From contig CALVTM010000013.1 of assembly GCA_944362615.1 (NCBI GenBank), positions 1 to 36,041 of the forward strand: 36,041 bases of DNA, read 5' to 3'. This DNA is from an uncultured Clostridia bacterium. GTDB lineage: Bacteria; Bacillota; Clostridia; Christensenellales; Pumilibacteraceae. Shown here one piece after another: positions 1-8,394 of this stretch (within the stretch, counting starts at the first letter, position 1; the number at the start of each line of letters is the position of its first letter). The notes beneath the pieces are model-generated. The model did not search any database. It saw only the letters and a list, made by a program, of their open reading frames with translations, and was not told the DNA's origin. A program made the position numbers and the translations under genes.

Positions 1-30
1 TTTTTTGAATATTTGTCCTTTCTTTGCCAT
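1..30 (-). mobile_element. 5' end of an IS3-family transposase gene (OrfA-like), cut by the window edge
   Basis: Only the first ten codons are present, reading MAKKGQIFKK on the minus strand. This is the usual start of many Bacillota IS3-family OrfA proteins (MAKKGQ.F..). A GGAGG ribosome binding site lies about 10 nt upstream (around 42-46). Upstream of it is an inverted repeat (39-74) containing TGCACC, AAAAGT and AGAC, which resembles IS3-family terminal sequences. The outer end of the element is probably near 77-80, where a TG dinucleotide starts the minus-strand sequence. The rest of the element is outside the window, so intactness cannot be judged. The family call rests on short motifs. 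Confidence 0.6.
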
Positions 31-38
31 ATAAAATG

Positions 39-74
39 CACCTCCAAAAGTTTGTCTAACTTTTGGGGTGCATT
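39..74. repeat. Inverted repeat near the left IS end
   Basis: TGCACCTCCAAAAGT and ACTTTTGGGGTGCA are near-perfect complements separated by a short TTGTCTA-type loop. The minus-strand hairpin would include the ribosome binding site of the transposase start. It could therefore limit translation from read-through transcripts, as happens in other IS elements; that role is inference. Confidence 0.6.
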
Positions 75-79
75 TCAAC

Positions 80-100
80 AGCCGTGCGCGGCTTTTCTTT
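80..100 (+). terminator. Small hairpin with T-tract downstream of gltX
   Basis: AGCCG-tgcg-CGGCT is followed by TTTTCTTTT on the plus strand. On the minus strand, the gltX direction, the same hairpin is followed by only GTTGAAAT, which is where the IS sequence starts. It may be the remains of a bidirectional gltX terminator whose U-tract was replaced by the insertion. The stem is only 5 bp, so this is a modest call. Confidence 0.4.
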
Positions 101-138
101 TATCTGAAACTTTGATTCAGCTTGTTATGTTCCTCTCA

Positions 139-1611
139 TTACTGCCTGCTTAACAATTCAAGCGCAGCGTTCAGACGGCGGAGAGTCTCCTCTTTGCCGA
201 AAAGCGTAGCCATTTCCGTTGCGCCGCCCGGCGTTACCGGAGATGCGGTTATACCTATGCGGTATACCCAGAGCACAGCTCCTTTCTTGACGCCTTTGGC
301 GGCGGCGTATTCTTCGAGCGCGGGATAAAGGTCGTTCCAACGCTCTTCCGTCAGCTTTATCAGGTCGGGAAGCATATCGCGCGCAAGCGCCGCATCCGTC
401 TTATTCTTTGCGTGTACGAACATGTCCGGAGTAAGCTTGTCGGCTGCCGTCACGAATTCGGTCAGATTAACGGAAAGATCGTCTTCAGTCCGCATATCCT
501 TGAAACACTCGCTCGGTCCGACGTCCGCAAACGACAGGCAACGCGAATGAAGCAGTGTCGAAAGATATTTCAAATCCAGACCCTTGAGGTAGTCGACCTG
601 CTCGAGGAACGGAAGCGCATGAGCATAGAATTCGTCGTCCGTCAGCTCTTTGATGTATTCGCCGTTGAGCCAGCGAAGCTTGGCTTCATCAAAAATCGAC
701 GGGGATCTTGACAGACCGTCCACGGAGAAATTCTCAAGCATGTACGCCATATCAAACTTCTCGGTATTGTCCTTGGGACTCCAGCCGAGAAGGGCTATAT
801 AGTTTATGATCGCGTCCTTGAGATACCCCTTGTTGATGAAATCCTTATAACTTGCCGCGCCGTAACGCTTGCTCAGTTTATGGCGCGCGTCGCGCATTAT
901 CGGCTGCAGGTGCATGTATGCGGGCGGCTCCCAGCCCAAAGCGCGGTACAAAAGATCGTACTTGGGCGTGGACGAAAGATACTCCACTCCGCGGATGACG
1001 TGCGTGATACCCATCAGATGATCGTCTATTACGTTCGCAAAGTTGTACGTCGGCAGACCGTCGCTCTTTATGAGCACGTTGTCTTCAAGATCGGCGTAAG
1101 GTACGGTGACGTCCCCGAACACAAGATCATGAAACGTATATTCCCCGTTCTCGGGTACGTTCTGGCGTATCACGTACTGTTCGCCCGCCGCAACACGGCG
1201 TTTCGCCTCCTCAAGAGGAATGCTGAGACAATGCTTGTCGTACTTGGTCGCGCCTGACGCATGCATCTCTTCAAGACGCTCTTTCGTGCAGAAACAGTAA
1301 TACGCGTCGCCCGACTCTATGAGCTGCTCGGCGTATTTCATGTAAATATCGCGGCGCTCGGACTGGATATACGGACCGTAATCACCGCCTACGTCAGGAC
1401 CTTCGTCATAACAAAGTCCCGCTTCCTTCATCGAGTCGTATATTATCTGTGCGGCGTCTCCGACAAGTCTTTCCCTGTCGGTATCCTCGAGACGGAGAAT
1501 AAAATCGCCGCCGTGCTGTTTGGCATACAGATACGCATACAATGCGGTACGCATGCCGCCTATGTGAAGATACCCCGTCGGGGAGGGCGCAAATCTCGTT
1601 CTTACGCGCAT
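139..1611 (-). CDS. gltX: Glutamyl-tRNA synthetase
   Basis: Class I aminoacyl-tRNA synthetase of 490 residues that charges tRNA-Glu with glutamate in the cytosol. The N-terminus has the signature FAPSPTGYLHIGG, with HIGG as the HIGH motif near residue 17. The ATP-binding KLSKR motif (KMSKS equivalent) sits in the sequence RHKLSKRYG near residue 243. The C-terminal half is the helical anticodon-binding region. Length is normal for the family. The ATG lies 2 nt after the metG stop codon, so the gene is very probably co-transcribed with metG and translationally linked to it. In organisms without GlnRS this enzyme may also charge tRNA-Gln (non-discriminating form); the sequence alone does not tell which form this is. 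Confidence 0.97.
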   Translation of the reverse strand: MRVRTRFAPSPTGYLHIGGMRTALYAYLYAKQHGGDFILRLEDTDRERLVGDAAQIIYDSMKEAGLCYDEGPDVGGDYGPYIQSERRDIYMKYAEQLIESGDAYYCFCTKERLEEMHASGATKYDKHCLSIPLEEAKRRVAAGEQYVIRQNVPENGEYTFHDLVFGDVTVPYADLEDNVLIKSDGLPTYNFANVIDDHLMGITHVIRGVEYLSSTPKYDLLYRALGWEPPAYMHLQPIMRDARHKLSKRYGAASYKDFINKGYLKDAIINYIALLGWSPKDNTEKFDMAYMLENFSVDGLSRSPSIFDEAKLRWLNGEYIKELTDDEFYAHALPFLEQVDYLKGLDLKYLSTLLHSRCLSFADVGPSECFKDMRTEDDLSVNLTEFVTAADKLTPDMFVHAKNKTDAALARDMLPDLIKLTEERWNDLYPALEEYAAAKGVKKGAVLWVYRIGITASPVTPGGATEMATLFGKEETLRRLNAALELLSRQ

Positions 1612-1613
1612 GA

Positions 1614-3563
1614 TCAGCCTACCTCCGCGCCGCTGCCTATCTCGCTCTCCGGCGTCAGAAGCACTACTTTGCCGTCCTTTTCAGCGCAAAGCAACATTCC
1701 GTTGCTCTCCACACCGCACATTTTGCGGGGAGGAAGATTCGCGACAAGGATGACCTTCTTGCCCACCATTTCTTCAGGCGTATAGTAAGCCGCAATACCC
1801 GAGCATACGGTGCGCGTTTCGTTCCCTACTTTAAGGGTTTCCTTGAGCAGTTTTTTGCTACCCTCCACTCTCTCGCACGCTATAACTTCAGCGACGCGAA
1901 GATCAAGCTTTGCAAAATCGTCTATCGTTATGTTTTCTTTCATTTCCGTTTTAACTTCTTCTTTTTCTTTCTTTGCCGCGGCGACTGCTTTTGCCGCTTT
2001 CTCAGCTATGACAGAAAGCTCCTTGAGCTCTTTGTTCACATCCAGACGGGGATATATCGCTTCGGTTTCCGTCGTCTCATACGCTTTTACCGCGCCGTAT
2101 CCGAGCAGCTTGCCGAACTCTTCGGGCGCTCCTGTGCCGAGTGCGTTCAGCGCCTTCGTAGGGCCACTGCGGAAGAACGGAATGAGCAGTGTGCTCGTCA
2201 CGCGGATAGCCTCAAGCAGATTGTAGAGAACGCGCTCCAGACGCGGCTTTGCGCTTTCGTCCGCCGCAAGCTTCCAGGGTGCGGTTTCGTCGATATATTT
2301 GTTTGCGCGGCGGATGACAGCAAATATATCGTCAAGCGCCTTGTTTACAATGAACGCATTCATGTCGTCATCTACAAGCGCGCCTATGCCGTCTATCATG
2401 CTTACGAATTCGGCGTCCGTGTCTGCCGCCTCACCATCCGCCGTCACTTTTCCGCCGAAGTACTGACGGCTCATAGCAAGCGTACGGCGCACGAGATTGC
2501 CGTAGTCATTCGCAAGATCGGTGTTTATCTTACGCACAAGCAGTTCACTCGAATAATCTCCGTCTGATCCGAACGGCATCTCATCGAGCAGGAAATAACG
2601 AAGCGCATCCACGCCGTAACGTCCGGCAAGGATATAAGGATCCACGACGTTACCAGTGCTCTTGCCCATCTTCTGTCCGCCGAACTTGATCCAGCCGTGA
2701 CCGAATACCTTTTTCGGAAGCGGAAGATCAAGCGCCATAAGCAGCGCCGGCCATATGATGGAGTGGAAGCGCACGATCTCCTTTCCTACGACGTGGACGT
2801 CGGCAGGCCAGTACTTTTCAAAAAGACTTTCGTCATCCGATGCGTAGCCGAGTGCCGTGATATAGTTGGACAGCGCGTCTATCCACACGTATATGACGTG
2901 CTTTGTATCAAACGGTACGGGAATGCCCCAGTCGAATGTGGAACGGGATACCGCAAGATCCTGGAGACCTTTGTCTATGAAGTTGTTCACCATCTCGTTC
3001 ACACGGCTGTCCGGCTGAAGAAAATCCGTTTCGGTTAGAAGTTTGCGCAGACGCGGCGCATACTTGGACAGACGGAAGAAGTAACTCTCCTCCTCCGCGT
3101 ACTCCACGGCGCGGCCGCAGTCCGGGCAGCATCCGTCAACGAGCTGGCTCTCCGTCCAGAACGATTCACACGCTTTACAGTACTTGCCCTTATATACGGA
3201 CTTGTATATGTCGCCTTTTTCATAAAGCTTGCGGAAAATCTCCTGCACCGCTTTTACATGGTAATCGTCCGTGGTGCGGATGAACTTATCGTATGAGATG
3301 TCCATCAGCTCCCAGAGTTTTTTGATACCGTCTACCAGTCCGTCGACAAACTGACGGGGCGTCTTGCCCTCAGCCGCCGCCTTGTCCTGCACTTTCTGTC
3401 CGTGCTCGTCCGTTCCGGTAAGATAGAATACGTCATAGCCGCGCATGCGCTTATAACGCGCTATCGCATCGCATACGACAGTGCTGTATGTGTGACCTAT
3501 ATGCAAATTACCGCTCGCATAGTATATCGGAGTCGTTATATAAAAAGTAGGTTTTTCGGGCAT
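1614..3563 (-). CDS. metG: Methionyl-tRNA synthetase with C-terminal tRNA-binding domain
   Basis: Class I synthetase of 649 residues for tRNA-Met. The HIGH motif is at residues 21-24 (NLHIGH). A zinc-knuckle insertion follows with four cysteines in the pattern CKAC...CPDC around residues 128-150. The KMSKS equivalent is KMGKS in GQKMGKSTGN. A lysine-rich linker (AAKAVAAAKKEKEE) joins the catalytic body to a C-terminal EMAP/Trbp111-type tRNA-binding domain (FAKLDLRVAEV...SNGMLLCA). This is the usual Bacillota long form. The ATG is preceded by a strong AGGAGG, and a clear promoter lies about 65-90 bp upstream. First gene of a metG-gltX operon. Confidence 0.97.
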   Translation of the reverse strand: MPEKPTFYITTPIYYASGNLHIGHTYSTVVCDAIARYKRMRGYDVFYLTGTDEHGQKVQDKAAAEGKTPRQFVDGLVDGIKKLWELMDISYDKFIRTTDDYHVKAVQEIFRKLYEKGDIYKSVYKGKYCKACESFWTESQLVDGCCPDCGRAVEYAEEESYFFRLSKYAPRLRKLLTETDFLQPDSRVNEMVNNFIDKGLQDLAVSRSTFDWGIPVPFDTKHVIYVWIDALSNYITALGYASDDESLFEKYWPADVHVVGKEIVRFHSIIWPALLMALDLPLPKKVFGHGWIKFGGQKMGKSTGNVVDPYILAGRYGVDALRYFLLDEMPFGSDGDYSSELLVRKINTDLANDYGNLVRRTLAMSRQYFGGKVTADGEAADTDAEFVSMIDGIGALVDDDMNAFIVNKALDDIFAVIRRANKYIDETAPWKLAADESAKPRLERVLYNLLEAIRVTSTLLIPFFRSGPTKALNALGTGAPEEFGKLLGYGAVKAYETTETEAIYPRLDVNKELKELSVIAEKAAKAVAAAKKEKEEVKTEMKENITIDDFAKLDLRVAEVIACERVEGSKKLLKETLKVGNETRTVCSGIAAYYTPEEMVGKKVILVANLPPRKMCGVESNGMLLCAEKDGKVVLLTPESEIGSGAEVG

Positions 3564-3587
3564 TGCTCTTCCCTCCTGTTTCGGTGA

Positions 3588-3606
3588 TTACGCTTCGTTT
3601 GCGTAA
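3588..3606 (-). other. Hairpin in the metG 5' untranslated region
   Basis: TTACGC and GCGTAA flank a 7-nt loop between the metG promoter and its ribosome binding site. The stem is only 6 bp. None of the conserved blocks of a T-box leader are visible and the leader is too short for one, so I assign no regulatory class. Confidence 0.35.
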
Positions 3607-3626
3607 AAACTCATTTCATCGGATAG

Positions 3627-3655
3627 ATTATACAATAATATTCGTTAAAACGCAA
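3627..3655 (-). promoter_or_regulatory. Sigma-A-type promoter of metG-gltX
   Basis: On the minus strand, TTGCGT (3655-3650) and TATAAT (3632-3627) are separated by exactly 17 bp. The -10 is consensus and the -35 matches at 3 of 6 positions. It lies between the divergent metG and spmA genes. Confidence 0.7.
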
Positions 3656-3670
3656 ACATATTTTAATATT

Positions 3671-4279
3671 ATGAGTATCATATGGCTTATAATAATGCTT
3701 CTGTCTATAGCTGCACTGCTGCTTGTCGACCCGGCTGCGGCACTCGAAGCTATGATAACGGGCGCAAACGACGCCGTATCGCTTGCACTTACTCTCGTTG
3801 CGCTTTACGGAATATGGCTGGGTCTGTTTGAAATACTCGCTCAGACAGGTATTTCGGACAGGCTCGCAAAACTGCTTCATCCGATCGTCAGACGCATTTT
3901 CAAGGGTGAGGATGCGGAAACGGAAAAGTATATCTCCCTGAATATCAGCGCGAACCTGCTCGGTCTGGGCAACGCCGCAACACCTATGGCTATCAACGCC
4001 GTGCGCGGCATGAAACGTGATCCGGACCGTCCCGCCGTCGCAACGACTAATATGATTATGCTCGTGGTCATTTCCGCGACGAGCCTGCAGATATTCCCCT
4101 CTACCGTCATATCGATGAGAGCGGAACACGGATCCGCCGATCCTGCCGATTTTCTGCTGCCCTGCATAGTTGCGACAGTCGCAAGCACCGTTATCGGAAT
4201 AATCGGAGTGAAGCTGATCTCATCTGTCGGCAGAGCTGTCGTACGGCGAAGAAAAAAGAACGCCGGTGCTGCTTTATGA
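3671..4279 (+). CDS. spmA: Spore maturation protein A (nucleoside-recognition/Gate family)
   Basis: Integral membrane protein of 202 residues. The first segment (MSIIWLIIMLLSIAALLLV) is a clear transmembrane helix, with further helices around residues 33-55, 115-140 and 165-185. The signature NLLGLGNAATPMAINAVRGM is characteristic of SpmA. In Bacillus subtilis SpmA and SpmB contribute to spore core dehydration; their transport role is not firmly known. A longer reading frame extends upstream, but the hydrophobic N-terminus, family length (about 196 aa) and position between promoters favour this ATG. No Shine-Dalgarno sequence is visible in front of it (see findings). The gene overlaps spmB by 4 nt (ATGA). 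Confidence 0.88.
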   Translation: MSIIWLIIMLLSIAALLLVDPAAALEAMITGANDAVSLALTLVALYGIWLGLFEILAQTGISDRLAKLLHPIVRRIFKGEDAETEKYISLNISANLLGLGNAATPMAINAVRGMKRDPDRPAVATTNMIMLVVISATSLQIFPSTVISMRAEHGSADPADFLLPCIVATVASTVIGIIGVKLISSVGRAVVRRRKKNAGAAL

Positions 4280-4782
4280 CGCTGTATATCGTACCTGCAA
4301 TATTCCTCGGCGTTCTCGTCCTTTCACTGTTGCGCCGTAAAGACGCTTATGCCGCCTTCGTAAAAGGAGCGGGCGAAGCTATCGAACTTATGGCGGGAGT
4401 GCTTCCATTCCTCGTCGCCGTTATGGTGGCATGCGAACTCTTCCGCGTTTCCGGAGCTGCCGCCGCACTCGCCGATATAGTCGCGCCCGTACTGGCACCC
4501 ACCGGTCTGCCGCCACAGCTCACCGAACTTCTGCTGCTGCGGCCGCTGTCCGGCGCGGGCAGCCTTTCCGTACTTGAAAATATCTATGAAACTTACGGCA
4601 CGGATACTTTTATAGGGCGGTGTGCTTCCGTCGTATACGGTTCAAGCGAAACGGTGTTCTATGTGTCTGCAATATATTTTTCTAAATCCGAAATAAAGCG
4701 GCTGCGTTACGCAATACCTCTCGCGCTTGTCGCTTCGTTCATAGGCAATATCATAGGCTGCAATCTTTGCCGTCTGATATGA
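4276..4782 (+). CDS. spmB: Spore maturation protein B (nucleoside-recognition/Gate family)
   Basis: Hydrophobic protein of 168 residues, close to the usual SpmB length of about 178. It contains the conserved block RPLSGAGSLSVLENIYETYGTDT followed by SSETVFYVSAIYF and ends in a hydrophobic helix, all typical of SpmB. The start overlaps the spmA stop, so translation is probably coupled. Known role: acts with SpmA in spore maturation. SpmA/SpmB-like proteins also occur in some bacteria not known to sporulate, so the pair suggests but does not prove a spore-forming lineage. It is convergent with the ABC permease gene, 29 bp away, and I see no convincing terminator between them. Confidence 0.88.
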   Translation: MTLYIVPAIFLGVLVLSLLRRKDAYAAFVKGAGEAIELMAGVLPFLVAVMVACELFRVSGAAAALADIVAPVLAPTGLPPQLTELLLLRPLSGAGSLSVLENIYETYGTDTFIGRCASVVYGSSETVFYVSAIYFSKSEIKRLRYAIPLALVASFIGNIIGCNLCRLI

Positions 4783-4811
4783 CGCCGTATGCCGGATATC
4801 GGATATGCCGG

Positions 4812-5735
4812 TTATCTGCGCGCTCTGCGCATCAGCATCGTTACGAGTATTACAGATAACGCTATAAGTCCTACAAGCGCTATTGTGATCGCAAATATTC
4901 CAGCCATCCATTCCGCGCCTATCGTCCTGCCGAAAAAGTTCATATCAAGAGTAAACGCCTCTCGGAGCGCGGTTTCCACTTGCACGGGCGCATCCTTGCA
5001 AAGCTCTTTGAGCGCACCGTTCGCAAATATGTTGCGGAAAACTCCAGCCGAGTATGTGCCCGGTACAAGCATGACTATATACTGCACCGCTTCCGGAAAT
5101 ATCGATACCGGCATATATGCGCCCATCAGAAAGCCTATCGCCGCGCTGAGTATGCCCGTTACCGCCGAATGCACGTTGTCTGATCGTATCGGTGTGCAGA
5201 TCAGAGTGCTGATCATAGAGGCGGAAAGCGCGCTCAGTGCGACCATGCCTGCAGCCGCAAACACGTCGCCCACCGTCATATACCAACCGGTGAGAGCAAT
5301 ATATACAAAGCATACGATAAGCACGACAAGCACGATCGCAAGCGTTATCAGATAGTTGCACGCAAAGTACGCTGCCGTTATGTAACGTCTCTTGACCGGC
5401 GACATGAGTACGTCCGAACGCGTTCCCCTGTACCTGTCGCTTATCATTACGCTCTGCGCCGCAAACGATACCGTGATACAGCTGACAGACACGACGCCGG
5501 ATATCATCCAGCCGTTCACAAACGCTTTGAGCACTTTTTCGTCATACTGTAATCCGTTCAATGCCGACGATGCCGAGTCCAGCTGAGTATCCCCGAGAAA
5601 AAGCAGGTAAAGCATAAGTATTATCAGCGGAGCAAGCAGTGAAAAGAACACTCCGGCTCTGTCGCGTATAAATATTCTGAACCCGCGAAGCGTAAGATTG
5701 AAAAAAGCTACCGCATTTAACTTAGTATTTGTCAT
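4812..5735 (-). CDS. ABC-2 type transporter permease
   Basis: Membrane protein of 307 residues with about six hydrophobic segments: around 27-47, 75-95, 120-147, 158-178, 185-210 and 282-303. It has the layout of the DrrB/ABC-2 permease family (large loop after the first helix, then a helix cluster). It forms an exporter with the ATPase encoded just upstream; the two genes overlap by 4 nt. Substrate cannot be deduced. Related pairs export drugs, antibiotics or polysaccharides, but no resistance or biosynthesis gene is adjacent to narrow this. Confidence 0.88.
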   Translation of the reverse strand: MTNTKLNAVAFFNLTLRGFRIFIRDRAGVFFSLLAPLIILMLYLLFLGDTQLDSASSALNGLQYDEKVLKAFVNGWMISGVVSVSCITVSFAAQSVMISDRYRGTRSDVLMSPVKRRYITAAYFACNYLITLAIVLVVLIVCFVYIALTGWYMTVGDVFAAAGMVALSALSASMISTLICTPIRSDNVHSAVTGILSAAIGFLMGAYMPVSIFPEAVQYIVMLVPGTYSAGVFRNIFANGALKELCKDAPVQVETALREAFTLDMNFFGRTIGAEWMAGIFAITIALVGLIALSVILVTMLMRRARR

Positions 5736-6652
5736 ATCACGCCTCCCGGAAGCCTCTTGCCTGTGACATTGAGAAAAACGTCATCCATGTCACCTTTCAC
5801 AACTTCAAAGTCAGTTATCAGATCGCCGTACTCTGAGAGTATGGCTTTTGCATCAGCGCTTTTTATCAGACGGAAAACATACCTGCCTGCATCATACCTG
5901 CCACCTTTTCTGCCGAACAGCTCGTCCAGACGGGCGGAGCGCGGAGAGTATACGCGGAGATAATCCCCGGAGTATGCCGTCTTTAACTGCGCCGGCGTCC
6001 CTTCCGCGGATATCTTTCCCGCGTCTATGATCGTCACTTTATCGGCACGATCCGCTTCCTCCATGTAGTGAGTGGTGAGAAGTACGGTAAGATCAGACGT
6101 CCGGCGCAGTTCCTCTATCGTATCCCACACCATGCGTCTTGTCTGCGGATCAAGTCCTGTCGTAGGCTCGTCCAGTATGAGCAGCGAAGGCGATGCTATC
6201 AGCGCCCGCGCTATGTCCGCACGCCTACGCTGTCCGCCCGAAAGCCTGCCGTAACGCCTGCCGAGTAGCTCTTTGAGATCAAGCAGTTCGGAGAGATAGT
6301 CCACTCTTCTCTGCGACTCTCTGCCGTACATTCCGTACAATCCAGCGCGAAACAGAAGATTCTCCTTTATAGTCAGCTTGTCATCGAGTAAGGAATTCTG
6401 GAATACAACGCCCGTACCTTCGCGAACACGCTCGGGCTGCTCATCCGCGTCATAACCGTTGACCGTTACTTTTCCGGCATCCTTGGAGAGCAACGTGCAT
6501 AATATGTTTATGGTCGTGCTCTTTCCTGCTCCGTTGATCCCCAGAAAAGCAAAAAGCTCTCCGCGACGCACTGTAAGATCTATTCCGTCAACGGCTTTCA
6601 CTTCTCCGTAACGCTTGACAAGTCCTTTTATTTCTATTATTTTGTCACCCAT
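5732..6652 (-). CDS. ABC transporter ATP-binding protein (DrrA-like)
   Basis: Cytosolic ATPase of 306 residues. Walker A is GINGAGKST (about residues 38-46), the signature motif is LSGGQRRR, Walker B is LLILDEPT and the H-loop histidine is in LLTTHYMEEAD. A C-terminal extension of about 85 residues with the DDVFLNVTG motif is typical of the DrrA/CcmA-like branch that pairs with ABC-2 permeases. The ATG is preceded by GGGGAG and a good promoter. First gene of a two-gene exporter operon. Confidence 0.93.
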   Translation of the reverse strand: MGDKIIEIKGLVKRYGEVKAVDGIDLTVRRGELFAFLGINGAGKSTTINILCTLLSKDAGKVTVNGYDADEQPERVREGTGVVFQNSLLDDKLTIKENLLFRAGLYGMYGRESQRRVDYLSELLDLKELLGRRYGRLSGGQRRRADIARALIASPSLLILDEPTTGLDPQTRRMVWDTIEELRRTSDLTVLLTTHYMEEADRADKVTIIDAGKISAEGTPAQLKTAYSGDYLRVYSPRSARLDELFGRKGGRYDAGRYVFRLIKSADAKAILSEYGDLITDFEVVKGDMDDVFLNVTGKRLPGGVI

Positions 6653-6683
6653 ATATTGCTCCCCACATCGTATCGCTTATTTA

Positions 6684-6712
6684 ATTTTACCATACATTAA
6701 ATGCAATAGCAA
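6684..6712 (-). promoter_or_regulatory. Promoter of the ABC exporter operon
   Basis: Minus strand TTGCTA (6712-6707) and TAAAAT (6689-6684) with a 17-bp spacer, 31 bp upstream of the ATPase start codon. Confidence 0.65.
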
Positions 6713-6755
6713 CCGTTTAAAATTGAAAAAAATATTTTTACGGCTTATAATATCT

Positions 6756-6784
6756 TTGAGTATTTACGGAATTAATGATATAAT
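6756..6784 (+). promoter_or_regulatory. Promoter of the GNAT-mscL operon
   Basis: TTGAGT (6756-6761) and consensus TATAAT (6779-6784) with a 17-bp spacer. An AAAGGAG ribosome binding site and the ATG follow within 30 bp. It is divergent from the exporter promoter. Confidence 0.75.
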
Positions 6785-6812
6785 GAAACAAATATCAAAG
6801 GAGTACACATAA

Positions 6813-7289
6813 ATGATAACAAAAGTCAGACGGGCAACGGCGGACGACGCCGCCGCCGTTGCAAAATTACTCATATCAGTAGGAAATGTGCATTCGGAAG
6901 GTCGTCCGGATATCTACCGTTCTCCTCTTACGAAACACGATGAAAATTCCGCGGCAAAGCTGATCGATGAAAGCGACTACATAGTATTTGTCGCAGAATG
7001 CGGCGGCAGTGTCGTCGGCGAACTGATCTGCCAGGTCAAAGAACAGACAGGCACCGATGTGTTCCGTCCTCGCAAATGGCTGTATATCGATGATCTGTGC
7101 GTGGACGAAAGCGTTCGCGGCAAAGGCGTTGCACAGCTGCTTATGAGCACAGCAGAGACCTTCGCCGGAGAGTGCGGGTGCGGTTCCGTGGAACTTAACT
7201 GCTGGGCGTTCAACAGACGCGCCGCCTCATTCTATGAAAAAATGGGATACAAACCGCAAAAGACCGAATATGAAAAGATTATCCGATAA
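6813..7289 (+). CDS. GNAT-family N-acetyltransferase
   Basis: Protein of 158 residues with the GNAT fold. The acetyl-CoA pyrophosphate loop is VRGKGVAQLL (R-x-x-G-x-G pattern, about residues 103-112), preceded by the beta-4 strand LYIDDLCVDE. The C-terminal NRRAASFYEKMGY is the usual GNAT motif B. Substrate is unknown; the family covers antibiotics, polyamines, protein N-termini and small molecules. It has its own promoter and is followed after 17 nt by mscL, so the two are probably co-transcribed. Confidence 0.88.
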   Translation: MITKVRRATADDAAAVAKLLISVGNVHSEGRPDIYRSPLTKHDENSAAKLIDESDYIVFVAECGGSVVGELICQVKEQTGTDVFRPRKWLYIDDLCVDESVRGKGVAQLLMSTAETFAGECGCGSVELNCWAFNRRAASFYEKMGYKPQKTEYEKIIR

Positions 7290-7306
7290 CGATAAAGGAG
7301 AAACTT

Positions 7307-7816
7307 ATGAAGAATTTATTTGCAGATTTCAAAAAATTTATTTCCAAAGGGAATGTGATCGATCTTGCCGTAGGCATGATCATCGGCGCTGCGTTTACGG
7401 CAATAGTCAACGCTCTTGTCAACTATATACTTAAACCGCTTATTGCCGCAATTCCCGGTGCGGACGGTCTGGGAGCGCTCCAGATCGTGCTCAGAGAGGC
7501 GCAGACGGATGAAGCCGGAAATATCATAACAAACGCCGTTATTCTCGATTTCGGCGAAGTCATCAGCGCGATTATTTCCTTCTTCCTTACTGCTATCATA
7601 CTGTTCATTATCGTTAAAGTCATCGTCAAGATCAGAGAAAAGCAGGAAAAAGCACGCCTCGCAATAAAAAAAGCCGTAGAAGATAAACTGCGTGCGGACG
7701 GTAAACTGCCTCCGCTTGAAGATGAGAAAAAGCCTGAAGCCGAAGAGGAAGTCAAGCCTACTACAGAAGAGCTGCTTACCCAGATACGCGACCTTCTCGC
7801 ATCAAAAAAATCCTGA
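7307..7816 (+). CDS. mscL: Large-conductance mechanosensitive channel
   Basis: Membrane channel of 169 residues that opens under hypo-osmotic stress. The N-terminus (F.KFISKGNVIDLAVGMIIGAAF) is the MscL signature and first pore helix. The second helix is around residues 82-106 (EVISAIISFFLTAIILFIIVKVIVKI). The C-terminus is charged (KKPEAEEEVKPTTEELLTQIRDLL), consistent with the cytoplasmic helical bundle. It is longer than the E. coli protein (136 aa) because of a larger periplasmic loop and tail. Strong AAAGGAG site before the ATG. Confidence 0.95.
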   Translation: MKNLFADFKKFISKGNVIDLAVGMIIGAAFTAIVNALVNYILKPLIAAIPGADGLGALQIVLREAQTDEAGNIITNAVILDFGEVISAIISFFLTAIILFIIVKVIVKIREKQEKARLAIKKAVEDKLRADGKLPPLEDEKKPEAEEEVKPTTEELLTQIRDLLASKKS

Positions 7817-7851
7817 CGCCGTCTGTAAGTCATCGATATATCAGAAAATAT

Positions 7852-7886
7852 AAAAAGCAGGTGCTCTGTCCGAGTCCTGCTTTTTT
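7852..7886. terminator. Bidirectional rho-independent terminator
   Basis: AAAAAGCAGG and CCTGCTTTTTT form a 10-bp stem around a 14-nt loop. T-tracts are present on both strands, so it can end the GNAT-mscL transcript on plus and the acyl-chain operon on minus. Confidence 0.9.
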
Positions 7887-7970
7887 ACGTATCCGATGCG
7901 CCGCAAATCCGCATGATATACGGTCTTTTACGGAAAGCGTTATTTTATAAAATTATTACCCGTTAAATAA

Positions 7971-8390
7971 TCATTTACAAGCTTCGGTAAGCGCGTTATG
8001 CCAATCGGGGAACAGCCGGCTGATCAGCACGGGAGCGCCGGATGACATCGATATAAAGCAGTGCTCGCTCGTCGCCGTCGCAAATACTCTGCCTGTAGCC
8101 TTGTCGCGCATAACGTAAGACAGGCATAATCTGACGCCCGTATACCGCGCAAACGTAACGAGTATCTCCATTTCGTCACCGAAACGCGCAGGGCTTTTGT
8201 ACTCTACTGAAAGCCTGATCACCGGCCCTGCGAATCCGCGCTCTTCCATTCCTTTATATTCGCAGCCTATCTGCGAAAGCGCGTCGACACGCGCATCTTC
8301 CATGAAGTGCACATAATTCGCATTATTGACAACTCCCATCATGTCGCACTCACGATACAATACTTTATGGATTACAGGTCTTGCAGTCAT
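7971..8390 (-). CDS. Acyl-CoA/acyl-ACP thioesterase of the hot-dog (4HBT/YbgC) family
   Basis: Protein of 139 residues. The motif YRECDMMGVVNNANYVHFMEDAR matches the 4HBT pattern (..D.D..G.V....Y..), with D16 aligning to the catalytic aspartate of Pseudomonas 4-hydroxybenzoyl-CoA thioesterase. It hydrolyses an acyl thioester. As last gene of the operon, 4 nt after the phosphopantetheinyl transferase, it may release the finished chain or edit stalled ACPs; that role is inference. Stand-alone YbgC-like enzymes with other substrates are an alternative. Confidence 0.85.
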   Translation of the reverse strand: MTARPVIHKVLYRECDMMGVVNNANYVHFMEDARVDALSQIGCEYKGMEERGFAGPVIRLSVEYKSPARFGDEMEILVTFARYTGVRLCLSYVMRDKATGRVFATATSEHCFISMSSGAPVLISRLFPDWHNALTEACK

Positions 8391-8394
8391 ACTG

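Noticed and set aside
3564..3626. T-box leader for metG
   Set aside because: Only a 6-bp hairpin is present. The leader is too short and shows no conserved T-box sequence or antiterminator.
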